From positions 1-7,555 of the forward strand of contig JBBQYA010000112.1 of NCBI GenBank assembly GCA_038209155.1: DNA of 7,555 nt. The letters are read 5' to 3'. The notes under the pieces were generated by a model, which was not told the DNA's origin, did not search any database, and worked only from the letters and a program-made list of their open reading frames with translations. The DNA is from JBBQYA01 sp038209155. Lineage in GTDB: Bacteria; Bacteroidota; Bacteroidia; Sphingobacteriales; Sphingobacteriaceae. Of the stretch, positions 1 to 6,373 are shown in pieces; the first letter of the stretch is position 1, and the number at the start of each line of letters is the position of its first letter. The position numbers and the translations under genes are program-made.

Positions 1-163
1 TATTTTCTATTTGTTCTATTAAGCTATTATTTATTTTAATAATTCATCAGTTTTTCATTCTAAATTAAGATATTTTCTGTAATAATTAGTAAACTATCAC
101 GCCTTGTATTGTCGTAAATAGATTTAAAACGGCAAGGATTACAAGAAGGTTTGAGCGTAATTG

Positions 164-179
164 GCGCAAGGTATTGCGC
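164..179. repeat. Small perfect inverted repeat (hairpin) after the last gene
   Basis: GCGCAA (164-169) and TTGCGC (174-179) are separated by GGTA, giving a 6-bp perfect stem with a 4-base loop about 50 bases beyond the stop of the acyltransferase-3 gene. On neither strand is it followed by a run of T, so it is not a classical rho-independent terminator. It may protect a 3' end or be incidental. Confidence 0.35.
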
Positions 180-230
180 AAGAATCGCTAGGAAAATAAG
201 TATGAACGGAAAGTAAAAGAGAAATAGAAC

Positions 231-1397
231 TTACGAAGTCCTAGCAACGATTTTAAGCAAAAAATTCCTTAGTTGTTGTGGCCATTTTTTGTTCATGCAT
301 GGTTTTTCAATCAAAATAAAAAACAGGGAGGAGATAACCATCAATAGCGTGAGTGCAATTCCCATTTGGATGAGTAGAGCAGTTCCATAATTAAGCTCTT
401 GGGTGATGGTTTTTGAAAATTTCATGAGGAGATGAAAGAAAGCGTAGTGAAGTAAATAAATGGTATAGCACATACCGCCAATAACGTAAATAATTTGCCG
501 GGTGTAGAAATAGTTGAAAATAATGCCTTTAAATGCGGAAAGGATCATAGCAAATAGGGCAATATTAAAGATGAGATTATTAGTCCAGAGGCTTTGAGGT
601 TTGTAAAAATAGAAGATGATGAAAATGGAAAACAATCCCAAAAGGTCGTATACAATGTTTTTGGTTTTAAAAAATTTGGGATAGGTGAGAAATATTTTGG
701 CAAAAAGTACTCCTACCATGAAATTGCTTAAATAAGAAAAGATGGAATAGTAGAGGTGTTCAATATCTTGCTGGAGGATAATGGTTTTCCACCAGATGGA
801 TAGTCCGATCATAAGTAGGACCAATGCGTATCGAGTGAGTTTGTTTTTAACATAAAAAATGCCAGCCAATAAAAATGGTATAACGATATAGAATTGAGCC
901 TCAGTTTCTAAACTCCAAGTCACAGGATTGATGCTTGAAGGTATGCCGAACACAAAAGAATGAATGTATAAAAGACTGGCTAAAAGGCTTGGCAACAATT
1001 CAAGGGCATCATTATGTAAAACAAAAACATGGACTGCATAAAAGCCTAATAGGGTAATGACAAAAGGAGGCTCTAAACGGGTAAGTCGGCGGTAAAAGTA
1101 TTCGCCGATGCTGATTTTGGCTTCGCCTTGTAAATAATGTTTAAGAAAAGGAAGTGCTAAAACAAATCCGCTGATTGCAAAAAAAACTTTTACTCCTAAA
1201 TCTAAACGCAAGAGCCACCAACCGACGTACAGGGGATTGCTTATATCTAGAATTGGTTTCCAAGCTGTGTTAACGGCTTCTGCATAAGTAGTGTTCAGGT
1301 GATAAATGACAACTGTAATAATAGCGAAAAACCGCAATCCATCTATTTCTGGAATAAAGGTATTGGCGTTGGTATGTCGTTTTAGGTATTTTAACAT
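231..1397 (-). CDS. Membrane acyltransferase-3 family protein (OafA/WecH/YrhL-like), probable polysaccharide O-acyltransferase
   Basis: This 388-residue multi-span membrane protein is of normal length for a stand-alone acyltransferase-3 domain. Signatures in order are IPEIDGLRFFAIITVVIYHL (15-34) with the catalytic-type His33 in the first span, VFFAISGF (71-78), and YRRLTRLEPPF (102-112), the conserved R-rich loop. NPVTWSLETEAQFYIVIPF (157-175) carries the WSL..E.QFY motif. YTIYLLHYAFFHLL (311-324) and the closing IEKP (363-366) complete the set. By family it moves an acyl group, most often acetyl, across or at the inner membrane onto a glycan. In this operon, O-acylation of the polysaccharide is the natural reading. 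It has no C-terminal SGNH domain, so any partner would be separate. The ATG directly follows the upstream TAA (TAAATG). Sampled rows are more GC-rich than the polymerase gene. It is the last gene of the operon visible here; 230 bases follow without a recognisable gene. Confidence 0.92.
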   Translation of the reverse strand: MLKYLKRHTNANTFIPEIDGLRFFAIITVVIYHLNTTYAEAVNTAWKPILDISNPLYVGWWLLRLDLGVKVFFAISGFVLALPFLKHYLQGEAKISIGEYFYRRLTRLEPPFVITLLGFYAVHVFVLHNDALELLPSLLASLLYIHSFVFGIPSSINPVTWSLETEAQFYIVIPFLLAGIFYVKNKLTRYALVLLMIGLSIWWKTIILQQDIEHLYYSIFSYLSNFMVGVLFAKIFLTYPKFFKTKNIVYDLLGLFSIFIIFYFYKPQSLWTNNLIFNIALFAMILSAFKGIIFNYFYTRQIIYVIGGMCYTIYLLHYAFFHLLMKFSKTITQELNYGTALLIQMGIALTLLMVISSLFFILIEKPCMNKKWPQQLRNFLLKIVARTS

Positions 1398-2432
1398 TTA
1401 TGATGCTCGGTCAAAAAGGTTTTCCCAAAGGGGTTTTACGGTGTTCCATGTGTAGTTTTCAAGTGTTTTTTTTGCTTGTAACGTCATGGAATGTGTTTTA
1501 TCTGGATAGTTTATTAATGATTCGACAACATTGGCTAATTCCAATTCATTGTTGGATGGAATTAAGATTGCATCCTGATGTTGTGTAAGCAAAAATGGAA
1601 TTCCTCCGACATTGGTGCTGATGATAGCCAGACCTAAAGCCATTCCTTCTAAAATGCTTAACGGTGTATTGTCTATTTCTGGACAAGAAATCATGATGTC
1701 GGAATGTATGGAATTTGCAACCCAACTTTCTCTGCTAGTATTTTTATGGATTTCAATATTGCTTTTCAAATCTTCTTTTAAAATATAATTTTGGATGGAC
1801 AGGAGTTCGGAAAGATCTTCGTAGCCATACATGATGAGTTTAATTTCGGGGAATTTGACTTTTAACATTCCGATTGCTTTTACTGCCATCATTGGATTAT
1901 ATAAACTTCCGAAACCACGGACATAGAGGAGATTAGGTTTAAAAGATGTTCTTTCTAAAGAAGTAAATTTAGTTTGATCTAAGCAGTTGGGCAGGAGTGA
2001 AACTCGAAATCCTTTTTCTTCAAATATGGATTTTAAATAATTGGAAGGAGCAGAAATTTCAAATGCGTTTTTCAGCATAAAATTAAAAATTATGGGGCTT
2101 TGCAACAATCTTTTTGGTAAATAACCTCCATGTAAAAGCAAGACATACTTTTTGGAAAATGCCCAACTCAAACCAGAAATAACAAAAGCATAGTAGAAGT
2201 TTCTAGTTGAATAAACGTCGATAAGAATTAAATCTGCCGATTTTGCATTTCGGAAAAACTGAAAACTCATATCAAGCATTCTCAAAAAAGGATTTTTTGT
2301 ATCTGAAAATGTTTTTAAATCTGAGATTGTGCTTAATAAAGGTTCCATAGATTCTAAAGAGGAAATGGATTTTCCATGTTTGGAGAGTTTGTTTCCAAAA
2401 TATAGAACCTTGATTTTTGAAAAATTTTTCAG
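1398..2432 (-). CDS. GT4-type glycosyltransferase, paralogue 2, with non-canonical or lost start codon
   Basis: The first ATG (2346-2348) gives 316 residues, but that product lacks the first strand of the fold. The frame stays open upstream to a TAA at 2451-2453, and the 22 codons before the ATG read IKVLYFGNKLSKHGKS then ISSLES. This is the same N-terminus as the upstream paralogue (FLFIGNFLSKTRGSKG). No ATG, GTG or TTG occurs there. Candidates are CTG at 2430-2432 (344 residues, used here), ATC at 2412-2414 (338 residues, one base from ATG) and ATT at 2442-2444, which overlaps the upstream stop. Other motifs, numbered from the ATG, are LILIDVYS (40-47), VLLLHGGYL (69-77), LLYVRGFGSLYNP (140-152), the EX7E-equivalent DNTPLSILE (Asp226 to Glu234) and NVGGIPFL (246-253). 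The first acidic residue is Asp rather than Glu, as in the 'DN.P' group of GT4 enzymes. The stop TAA directly abuts the next ATG (TAAATG). The start coordinate is uncertain; the frame and family are not. Confidence 0.8.
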   Translation of the reverse strand: MKNFSKIKVLYFGNKLSKHGKSISSLESMEPLLSTISDLKTFSDTKNPFLRMLDMSFQFFRNAKSADLILIDVYSTRNFYYAFVISGLSWAFSKKYVLLLHGGYLPKRLLQSPIIFNFMLKNAFEISAPSNYLKSIFEEKGFRVSLLPNCLDQTKFTSLERTSFKPNLLYVRGFGSLYNPMMAVKAIGMLKVKFPEIKLIMYGYEDLSELLSIQNYILKEDLKSNIEIHKNTSRESWVANSIHSDIMISCPEIDNTPLSILEGMALGLAIISTNVGGIPFLLTQHQDAILIPSNNELELANVVESLINYPDKTHSMTLQAKKTLENYTWNTVKPLWENLFDRAS

Positions 2433-2444
2433 ATTGGGATTAAT
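2412..2444 (-). promoter_or_regulatory. Candidate non-canonical start region of the second GT4 paralogue
   Basis: This stretch lies between the stop of the upstream GT4 gene (TAA, 2440-2442) and the conserved N-terminal coding segment of the downstream one. In the downstream frame it contains ATT (2442-2444), CTG (2430-2432) and ATC (2412-2414), and no ATG, GTG or TTG. ATT would form an ATTAA overlap with the upstream stop. ATC is preceded by an A/T-rich run and would give IKVLYFGN, closely matching the paralogue's MTDFLFIGN. No Shine-Dalgarno-like sequence is evident. Which codon is used, if any, is undetermined. Confidence 0.4.
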
Positions 2445-3459
2445 TGGAATTTAATTCTGTCAAAAGATGCTGCCAAGAAATTAATAAATCTGAAAGATTG
2501 AATTGATTTGCTTTTTGAGCTGCATTGTGAGAAATTCTTTGATAAAGATTTTGATCAGAAATTAAGTTTTGGATGCACGAGGCAAAGCCATTAGGATCAA
2601 AATCATTTACCAAAAGAATATTTTCTTGGTGGGTCCAAAGAAAAGGAATTTCGCCAACTGATGTAGAAACCATTGGAATTCCACAAGCGGCAGCCTCCAT
2701 CATGGACATTCCAAAACTTTCGTAGGAGGTGGTATTAATGTACACCGAATGGCTTTGGTAATAGTTTAGCAATTCATGATTGGGTACAGAACCAACCATT
2801 TTTACGGAATCTAACAGATTTAATTCTTGAATTAGCTTTTCTGTTTCGGTTCTTAATCCATTGTCTGGACCCACCATTGTTAAAGAAACTTCGGGATATA
2901 ATTTCTTTACTTCCTGCAAAATCCTAATTGCTAATTCTGGATTATAAATGGAATTGAATGCACGAACCCAAAGGAGTTTTATCGGTTCTAAATTGGGTTT
3001 GCTGTATGAAAAAGCTGTTAAATTAATTGCATTTGACTTATATTGAATGCTGTATCCTTTCTTTTCAAAATAATTTTTTATGAAATGAGAAGGTGTTTGA
3101 ATTCTGAAAGCACGATTAAAAACTTTTTTTACTCTTGCTGGAAATTGAGACTCAAACTCGCTGAGTTTGCCACCATGCAGTATAAGAATAAGTTTTTTGT
3201 TTCTGAAAACAGCTATTTTACTTACTATTTCGGCGATTTTGAACGCAGCGCCACTGTAGACATCAATGAAAATAGTTTTTCCGTGGAAGGATACTACTGC
3301 ACGAATGATATCCAAGATTCTAAAATATTGGTTTTCTATAGTTGAACTTGATTGAATAGAAAAACCTTTCTTTTTTAATTCATAAATAATGGTTTCGCTT
3401 GGGCCCTTGCTGCCGCGAGTTTTGGATAAGAAATTACCAATAAAAAGGAAATCAGTCAT
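2440..3459 (-). CDS. GT4-type glycosyltransferase, paralogue 1 of an adjacent pair
   Basis: This 339-residue protein is a compact group-1 glycosyltransferase. Its N-terminal strand and loop, FLFIGNFLSKTRGSKGPSE (4-22), matches the 'GN.LS..G.s..' start typical of this subfamily. IFIDVYSG (63-70), LILILHGGKL (90-99) and IQTPSHFIKNYFEKKGY (120-136) close the first domain. The donor domain has LLWVRAFNSIYNPELAI (162-178), TMVGPDNG (194-201) and the retaining EX7E motif ESFGMSMME (Glu247 to Glu255), then GIPMVSTSVGEIPFL (260-274). The downstream neighbour is homologous along its whole length, so the pair probably arose by an old duplication and now adds different sugars or linkages. The start ATG overlaps the acyltransferase stop (ATGACTGA). 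The stop TAA is at 2440-2442. Activity is inferred from family; the substrate is unknown. Confidence 0.9.
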   Translation of the reverse strand: MTDFLFIGNFLSKTRGSKGPSETIIYELKKKGFSIQSSSTIENQYFRILDIIRAVVSFHGKTIFIDVYSGAAFKIAEIVSKIAVFRNKKLILILHGGKLSEFESQFPARVKKVFNRAFRIQTPSHFIKNYFEKKGYSIQYKSNAINLTAFSYSKPNLEPIKLLWVRAFNSIYNPELAIRILQEVKKLYPEVSLTMVGPDNGLRTETEKLIQELNLLDSVKMVGSVPNHELLNYYQSHSVYINTTSYESFGMSMMEAAACGIPMVSTSVGEIPFLWTHQENILLVNDFDPNGFASCIQNLISDQNLYQRISHNAAQKANQFNLSDLLISWQHLLTELNSN

Positions 3460-3976
3460 TCAAGGTTCTGATCACCGAACCTGGATTACCAGCAAATAGT
3501 GAATTTTCTGGAACAATGCTTCTCACAACAGAATTGGCAGAAATTACCGATCCCTTGCCAATCGTAGAGCCAGCAAGAATAGAACAATTTCCACCGATCC
3601 AAGATCCAAAACCTATTTCTATTGGTTTCAAAATCGGATCTGCATAACGGAAAGAGCCAGATTTACGACTGTGATTACCAGATACAATTATACAATTAGG
3701 ACCAAACTGAACTTCACTTTGTATTTTGATGGTTGTAGAAGCACAAAACCAATTACCTAAAGCTATGTAAATATTATCTCCAAGTTCCATATTGAATGAT
3801 TGGTAAAAGGTAATTCTTCTGCCAATTCGTAAGTTTTTGCCACATTTTCTGAAAAATGGACTGATCAGCCAACCTCTAAATCGTAGAAATATTACATTGT
3901 CAGGTAGCCAATTGGTAAAAAGCAAAAGAAAATGAATCGGTAAATCGTATCTGAGCAAGCGTTTTATTTTACTCAT
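3452..3976 (-). CDS. Hexapeptide-repeat (left-handed beta-helix) acyltransferase, WbbJ/maltose-acetyltransferase-like
   Basis: This 174-residue protein has an N-terminal basic and aromatic segment (1-45, including RYDLPIHFLLLFTNWLPDN) that may lie along the membrane. Imperfect hexapeptide repeats from about residue 47 to 165 follow (IGRRITF, LGDNIYI, IKIQSEVQFGPNCIIVSG, IEIGFGSWIGGNCSI, IGKGSVISANSVV). His102 in SGNHSRKSG is in the position of the catalytic His of sugar O-acetyltransferases of this fold. SWIGGN and the closing FAGNPGSVIR (161-170) are family hallmarks. Members are usually trimers that move an acetyl group from acetyl-CoA to a sugar hydroxyl or amine in the cytoplasm. Which sugar is modified cannot be told, and a serine acetyltransferase role is unlikely in this context. 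Its ATG overlaps the upstream stop by 8 bases (ATGAGTAA) and its TGA overlaps the next ATG by 8 (ATGACTGA), so translation is probably coupled on both sides. Confidence 0.9.
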   Translation of the reverse strand: MSKIKRLLRYDLPIHFLLLFTNWLPDNVIFLRFRGWLISPFFRKCGKNLRIGRRITFYQSFNMELGDNIYIALGNWFCASTTIKIQSEVQFGPNCIIVSGNHSRKSGSFRYADPILKPIEIGFGSWIGGNCSILAGSTIGKGSVISANSVVRSIVPENSLFAGNPGSVIRTLND

Positions 3977-5138
3977 GAATTAGGTTTTTAAGAATTTCAA
4001 TAATCTTTTTAGTTTGAATTTCCAAGGTGTTTTCGGCAGCCATTTCAAAGCCATTTTTGATTAGTTTTTGCCTTAATATTGGGTTTTTTATTATTTCAAG
4101 AATCGCTATAGCTAATTGATTAGAATCTTTTGAATTAATTAAATAGGCATTCTGCAAATGAGTTAAGGTGCTAGGAATAGAGCCAACTCTTGTAGTTATA
4201 ACAGGAAGAGAATTCGCCATTGCTTCCCAAATAGTCCTTGGAAAACCTTCATGATAACTAGGAAGAACATATATATCTGCATTTCTATACATGGTATTTA
4301 AATCTTCACCAACGCTTTTAAAACCATGAAAAGTGATATTATGATTAGTATGATTTAATGTTGCTTTATCCAATAATTCATTTTTAATTAAATCTCCACC
4401 GCCTAATTCCCAGCCCACTATATTGAGATGTGTTTTTATATTCTTTTGGATTAAAAAAGCAAGTGCATCTAGCAATTCAGATAATCCTTTGGCCATGTCT
4501 ATCCTGCCTGTATATAGCAATTGAATAGTTTCATTCACACAGGTGTCTGTTCTGGAAAAAAAATCAGATCGAAGCAAAGTGGTAGTTTTAATTTTAAAAA
4601 TCTGCTTCGTTTTTTCTTTATATTTTTCAAATAAAGTATCTGAATTAACCATAATTGGATAATCTTGAATTACCTTCATAAATAAATAATTGTTGTGATA
4701 GAGAAATAGCTTGATAATCTGATCGCGAAAACCCTTTACTGTATGATTTAAAGCTCCATCTGCATAATCTCCAACTATCATATAAATCAATTTTAAGGGA
4801 TTGATAAACTTAGGAAAATAAGGCGCTAATGGTGAAGGACTTCTAACGATCAGTAAATCAAAATTGGAATGCACTTTAAATTTTAAAAGTATTCTGGCGG
4901 GAAATAATGCACGGTTCCATGAAGGAGTTTTTTGCCCTAAATTGATAAATTCAATATTTTTAGCCTTCAATTTATAGTCTGATTCCATTTGCTCATTTGC
5001 TTTCTCTTCATGAAGAAAAAGAAGTAATTTTTCCACTTCATCGGCTAAGCTATCTAAGAATAATCCGAAATATCCGGGAACAAAAATTCCATCATTATTT
5101 ACAATAGCTGGAATATGGTAGTAAAAAGCTAATTTCAT
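3969..5138 (-). CDS. GT4-type (GT-B fold) glycosyltransferase
   Basis: This is a full-length 389-residue group-1 glycosyltransferase. The N-terminal acceptor domain begins with MKLAFYYHIP and a glycine-bearing loop (GIFVPGYFG, 17-25). The donor domain starts near residue 205 with IQLLYTGRIDMAKGLSELLDAL, which contains the GR..(x)KG phosphate-binding element (Arg212, Lys217). IVGWELGGGD (240-249) follows, then ITFHGF (268-273), ADIYVLPSYHEGFP (287-300) and the retaining EX7E motif (Glu297 to Glu305, EGFPRTIWE). It probably adds a sugar to the lipid-linked repeat unit in the cytoplasm. It is clearly distinct from the two GT4 paralogues further downstream, sharing only the generic GT4 motifs. 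The ATG lies within the ATGA overlap with the polymerase stop, and its TAA overlaps the acyltransferase start by 8 bases (ATGAGTAA). Donor sugar and linkage are unknown. Confidence 0.92.
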   Translation of the reverse strand: MKLAFYYHIPAIVNNDGIFVPGYFGLFLDSLADEVEKLLLFLHEEKANEQMESDYKLKAKNIEFINLGQKTPSWNRALFPARILLKFKVHSNFDLLIVRSPSPLAPYFPKFINPLKLIYMIVGDYADGALNHTVKGFRDQIIKLFLYHNNYLFMKVIQDYPIMVNSDTLFEKYKEKTKQIFKIKTTTLLRSDFFSRTDTCVNETIQLLYTGRIDMAKGLSELLDALAFLIQKNIKTHLNIVGWELGGGDLIKNELLDKATLNHTNHNITFHGFKSVGEDLNTMYRNADIYVLPSYHEGFPRTIWEAMANSLPVITTRVGSIPSTLTHLQNAYLINSKDSNQLAIAILEIIKNPILRQKLIKNGFEMAAENTLEIQTKKIIEILKNLIHE

Positions 5139-6373
5139 GTTTCCTTTTGATTGTTCAATAATCTATATTTTACACTTAAAGCGGAAACTACACCGATTAT
5201 AAACCAAGCATAAACATTTAACACTGCGGAAATAAAGTATAAATGCACGCACATTGCAGTGAACGCCCAATAGAAGGAATTTTCTATTTGTGATCTGAAG
5301 TTATAATATTTTACAAAAAAAAAGAAATTGTATAAAAGTAAAATTAGAAAAGGTATTAAAACAAGCAAACCACCTTCCGCCAACAGAGCGATGTAAGAAT
5401 TATGCGCACTTTTAGTATTCATTGTTGTTTTATCTGCCACGAATTCTGAGCCCTCAAAGTCTCCTTTAAAATTCACTTCATAATTGGTAAAATTATTTAA
5501 TCCGATTCCAGTAAGTGGATGATTTTGAAATATAATACCTGCTTTCTCGACCATTAATCTTCTTACCAAATACGATCTATCTTCTGTAGTAAGGTTTTCA
5601 TTTTCGTAAATCAAATTGTAAATACGAGGATTCAATGCTGCGATAGATGATTCTACAATTTCTGTATTAATTGCAATATTGAAACCTAAAACTAGAATCA
5701 AGGAAAGAGCTAATTGCTTTGGATTTATTTTGCTAATTAATAAGGCTATAAATGAAGATGCAAAAACTAAAACTGTACCAGCTCTTCTGCCTTCGGTGGC
5801 GAGCACCAAAGAGAGGATAATTACAAATATAATTGGAAATAATTTATTTCGATATCGCTCTGAAACATAAATGGCAGCAGGAGCAGAGAAGCAAATCAAG
5901 ACAAAAGAAAAACTGTTTGGAGAAGAACTATTGATAAAAAGTGGAATACGTGGAATCACCTTTTGAGCATAGTAATATATTACTGAACATATTACCCCCA
6001 AATAAATATATTTGGCTAACCATCTGGCTGATAGATATTTATTTACATTAATTAATATTATTATTAACAATGACCAATATAAAAAATTGGGTAAAACAGC
6101 GAGCGATCTGCCAAGAGCCTCTTCACCGATCGCATTGATATCAACTACAGAAATAATAGCTCCAATCCCAAAAGCTATAATCACTAGTTGAGGGTAAAAT
6201 TGAATACTATATAATTGTAATTTTCGACCATATTTTCCAAGAAATGCAATAAAGATTATTAGCGAAAAATTTTGTCCTAATACTAATAAGATAGGAAATG
6301 CCATAAAATAGGCAAATAAATTCAAACCCTTTTGAAGTCCATAAAAATTTGCTTTTAAATATCTATTTCGCAT
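5135..6373 (-). CDS. O-antigen polymerase / ligase-like membrane protein (Wzy_C type)
   Basis: This 412-residue, very hydrophobic protein has roughly 11-12 predicted membrane spans. A large hydrophilic loop (about residues 236-328) lies between late spans, as is typical of Wzy polymerases and WaaL ligases. In the loop, HPLTGIGLNNF (285-295) and KSAHNSYIALLAEGG (321-335) match the Wzy_C/O-antigen ligase signature, with the conserved His324-Asn325. Arg271/Arg272 in the loop and EGRRAG (194-199) are candidate substrate-binding basic residues. Such proteins join undecaprenyl-linked repeat units, or transfer the finished glycan, on the periplasmic face of the inner membrane. Sequence alone does not separate polymerase from ligase; the position among glycosyltransferases favours polymerase. 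The start ATG overlaps the upstream TAG (11 bases), and its TGA overlaps the next ATG (ATGA). The hydrophobic spans make this one of the most AT-rich parts of the window. Confidence 0.88.
   Translation of the reverse strand: MRNRYLKANFYGLQKGLNLFAYFMAFPILLVLGQNFSLIIFIAFLGKYGRKLQLYSIQFYPQLVIIAFGIGAIISVVDINAIGEEALGRSLAVLPNFLYWSLLIIILINVNKYLSARWLAKYIYLGVICSVIYYYAQKVIPRIPLFINSSSPNSFSFVLICFSAPAAIYVSERYRNKLFPIIFVIILSLVLATEGRRAGTVLVFASSFIALLISKINPKQLALSLILVLGFNIAINTEIVESSIAALNPRIYNLIYENENLTTEDRSYLVRRLMVEKAGIIFQNHPLTGIGLNNFTNYEVNFKGDFEGSEFVADKTTMNTKSAHNSYIALLAEGGLLVLIPFLILLLYNFFFFVKYYNFRSQIENSFYWAFTAMCVHLYFISAVLNVYAWFIIGVVSALSVKYRLLNNQKET

Noticed and set aside
26..43. AT-only inverted repeat ATTATT/AATAAT as an operator or terminator
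   Set aside because: In such AT-rich sequence a 6-bp A/T palindrome is expected by chance, and no promoter or gene is visible beside it.
164..179. GCGCAA/TTGCGC hairpin as a rho-independent terminator
   Set aside because: No T-run follows on either strand, so it is recorded only as an inverted repeat.
93..191. Arg/Lys-rich plus-strand frame of 32 codons in the tail region
   Set aside because: It has a stop just before it, no start codon and no family likeness. It could be a decayed gene end but nothing supports that over chance.
1400..1588. 62-codon plus-strand open frame
   Set aside because: It lies antisense inside the second GT4 paralogue, whose C-terminal motifs are continuous there; the plus-strand product resembles no family I know.
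2346..2348. ATG as the true start of the second GT4 paralogue
   Set aside because: It would remove the first strand and the GN.LS..G loop, which are encoded in frame just upstream and conserved in the neighbouring paralogue.
3043..3345. 100-codon plus-strand open frame
   Set aside because: It is antisense to the first half of the upstream GT4 paralogue, which is intact with family motifs; the plus-strand product has no recognisable domain.
5679..5870. 63-codon plus-strand open frame
   Set aside because: It is antisense to membrane spans of the Wzy-like polymerase; the low-complexity basic product is what AT-rich antisense gives.
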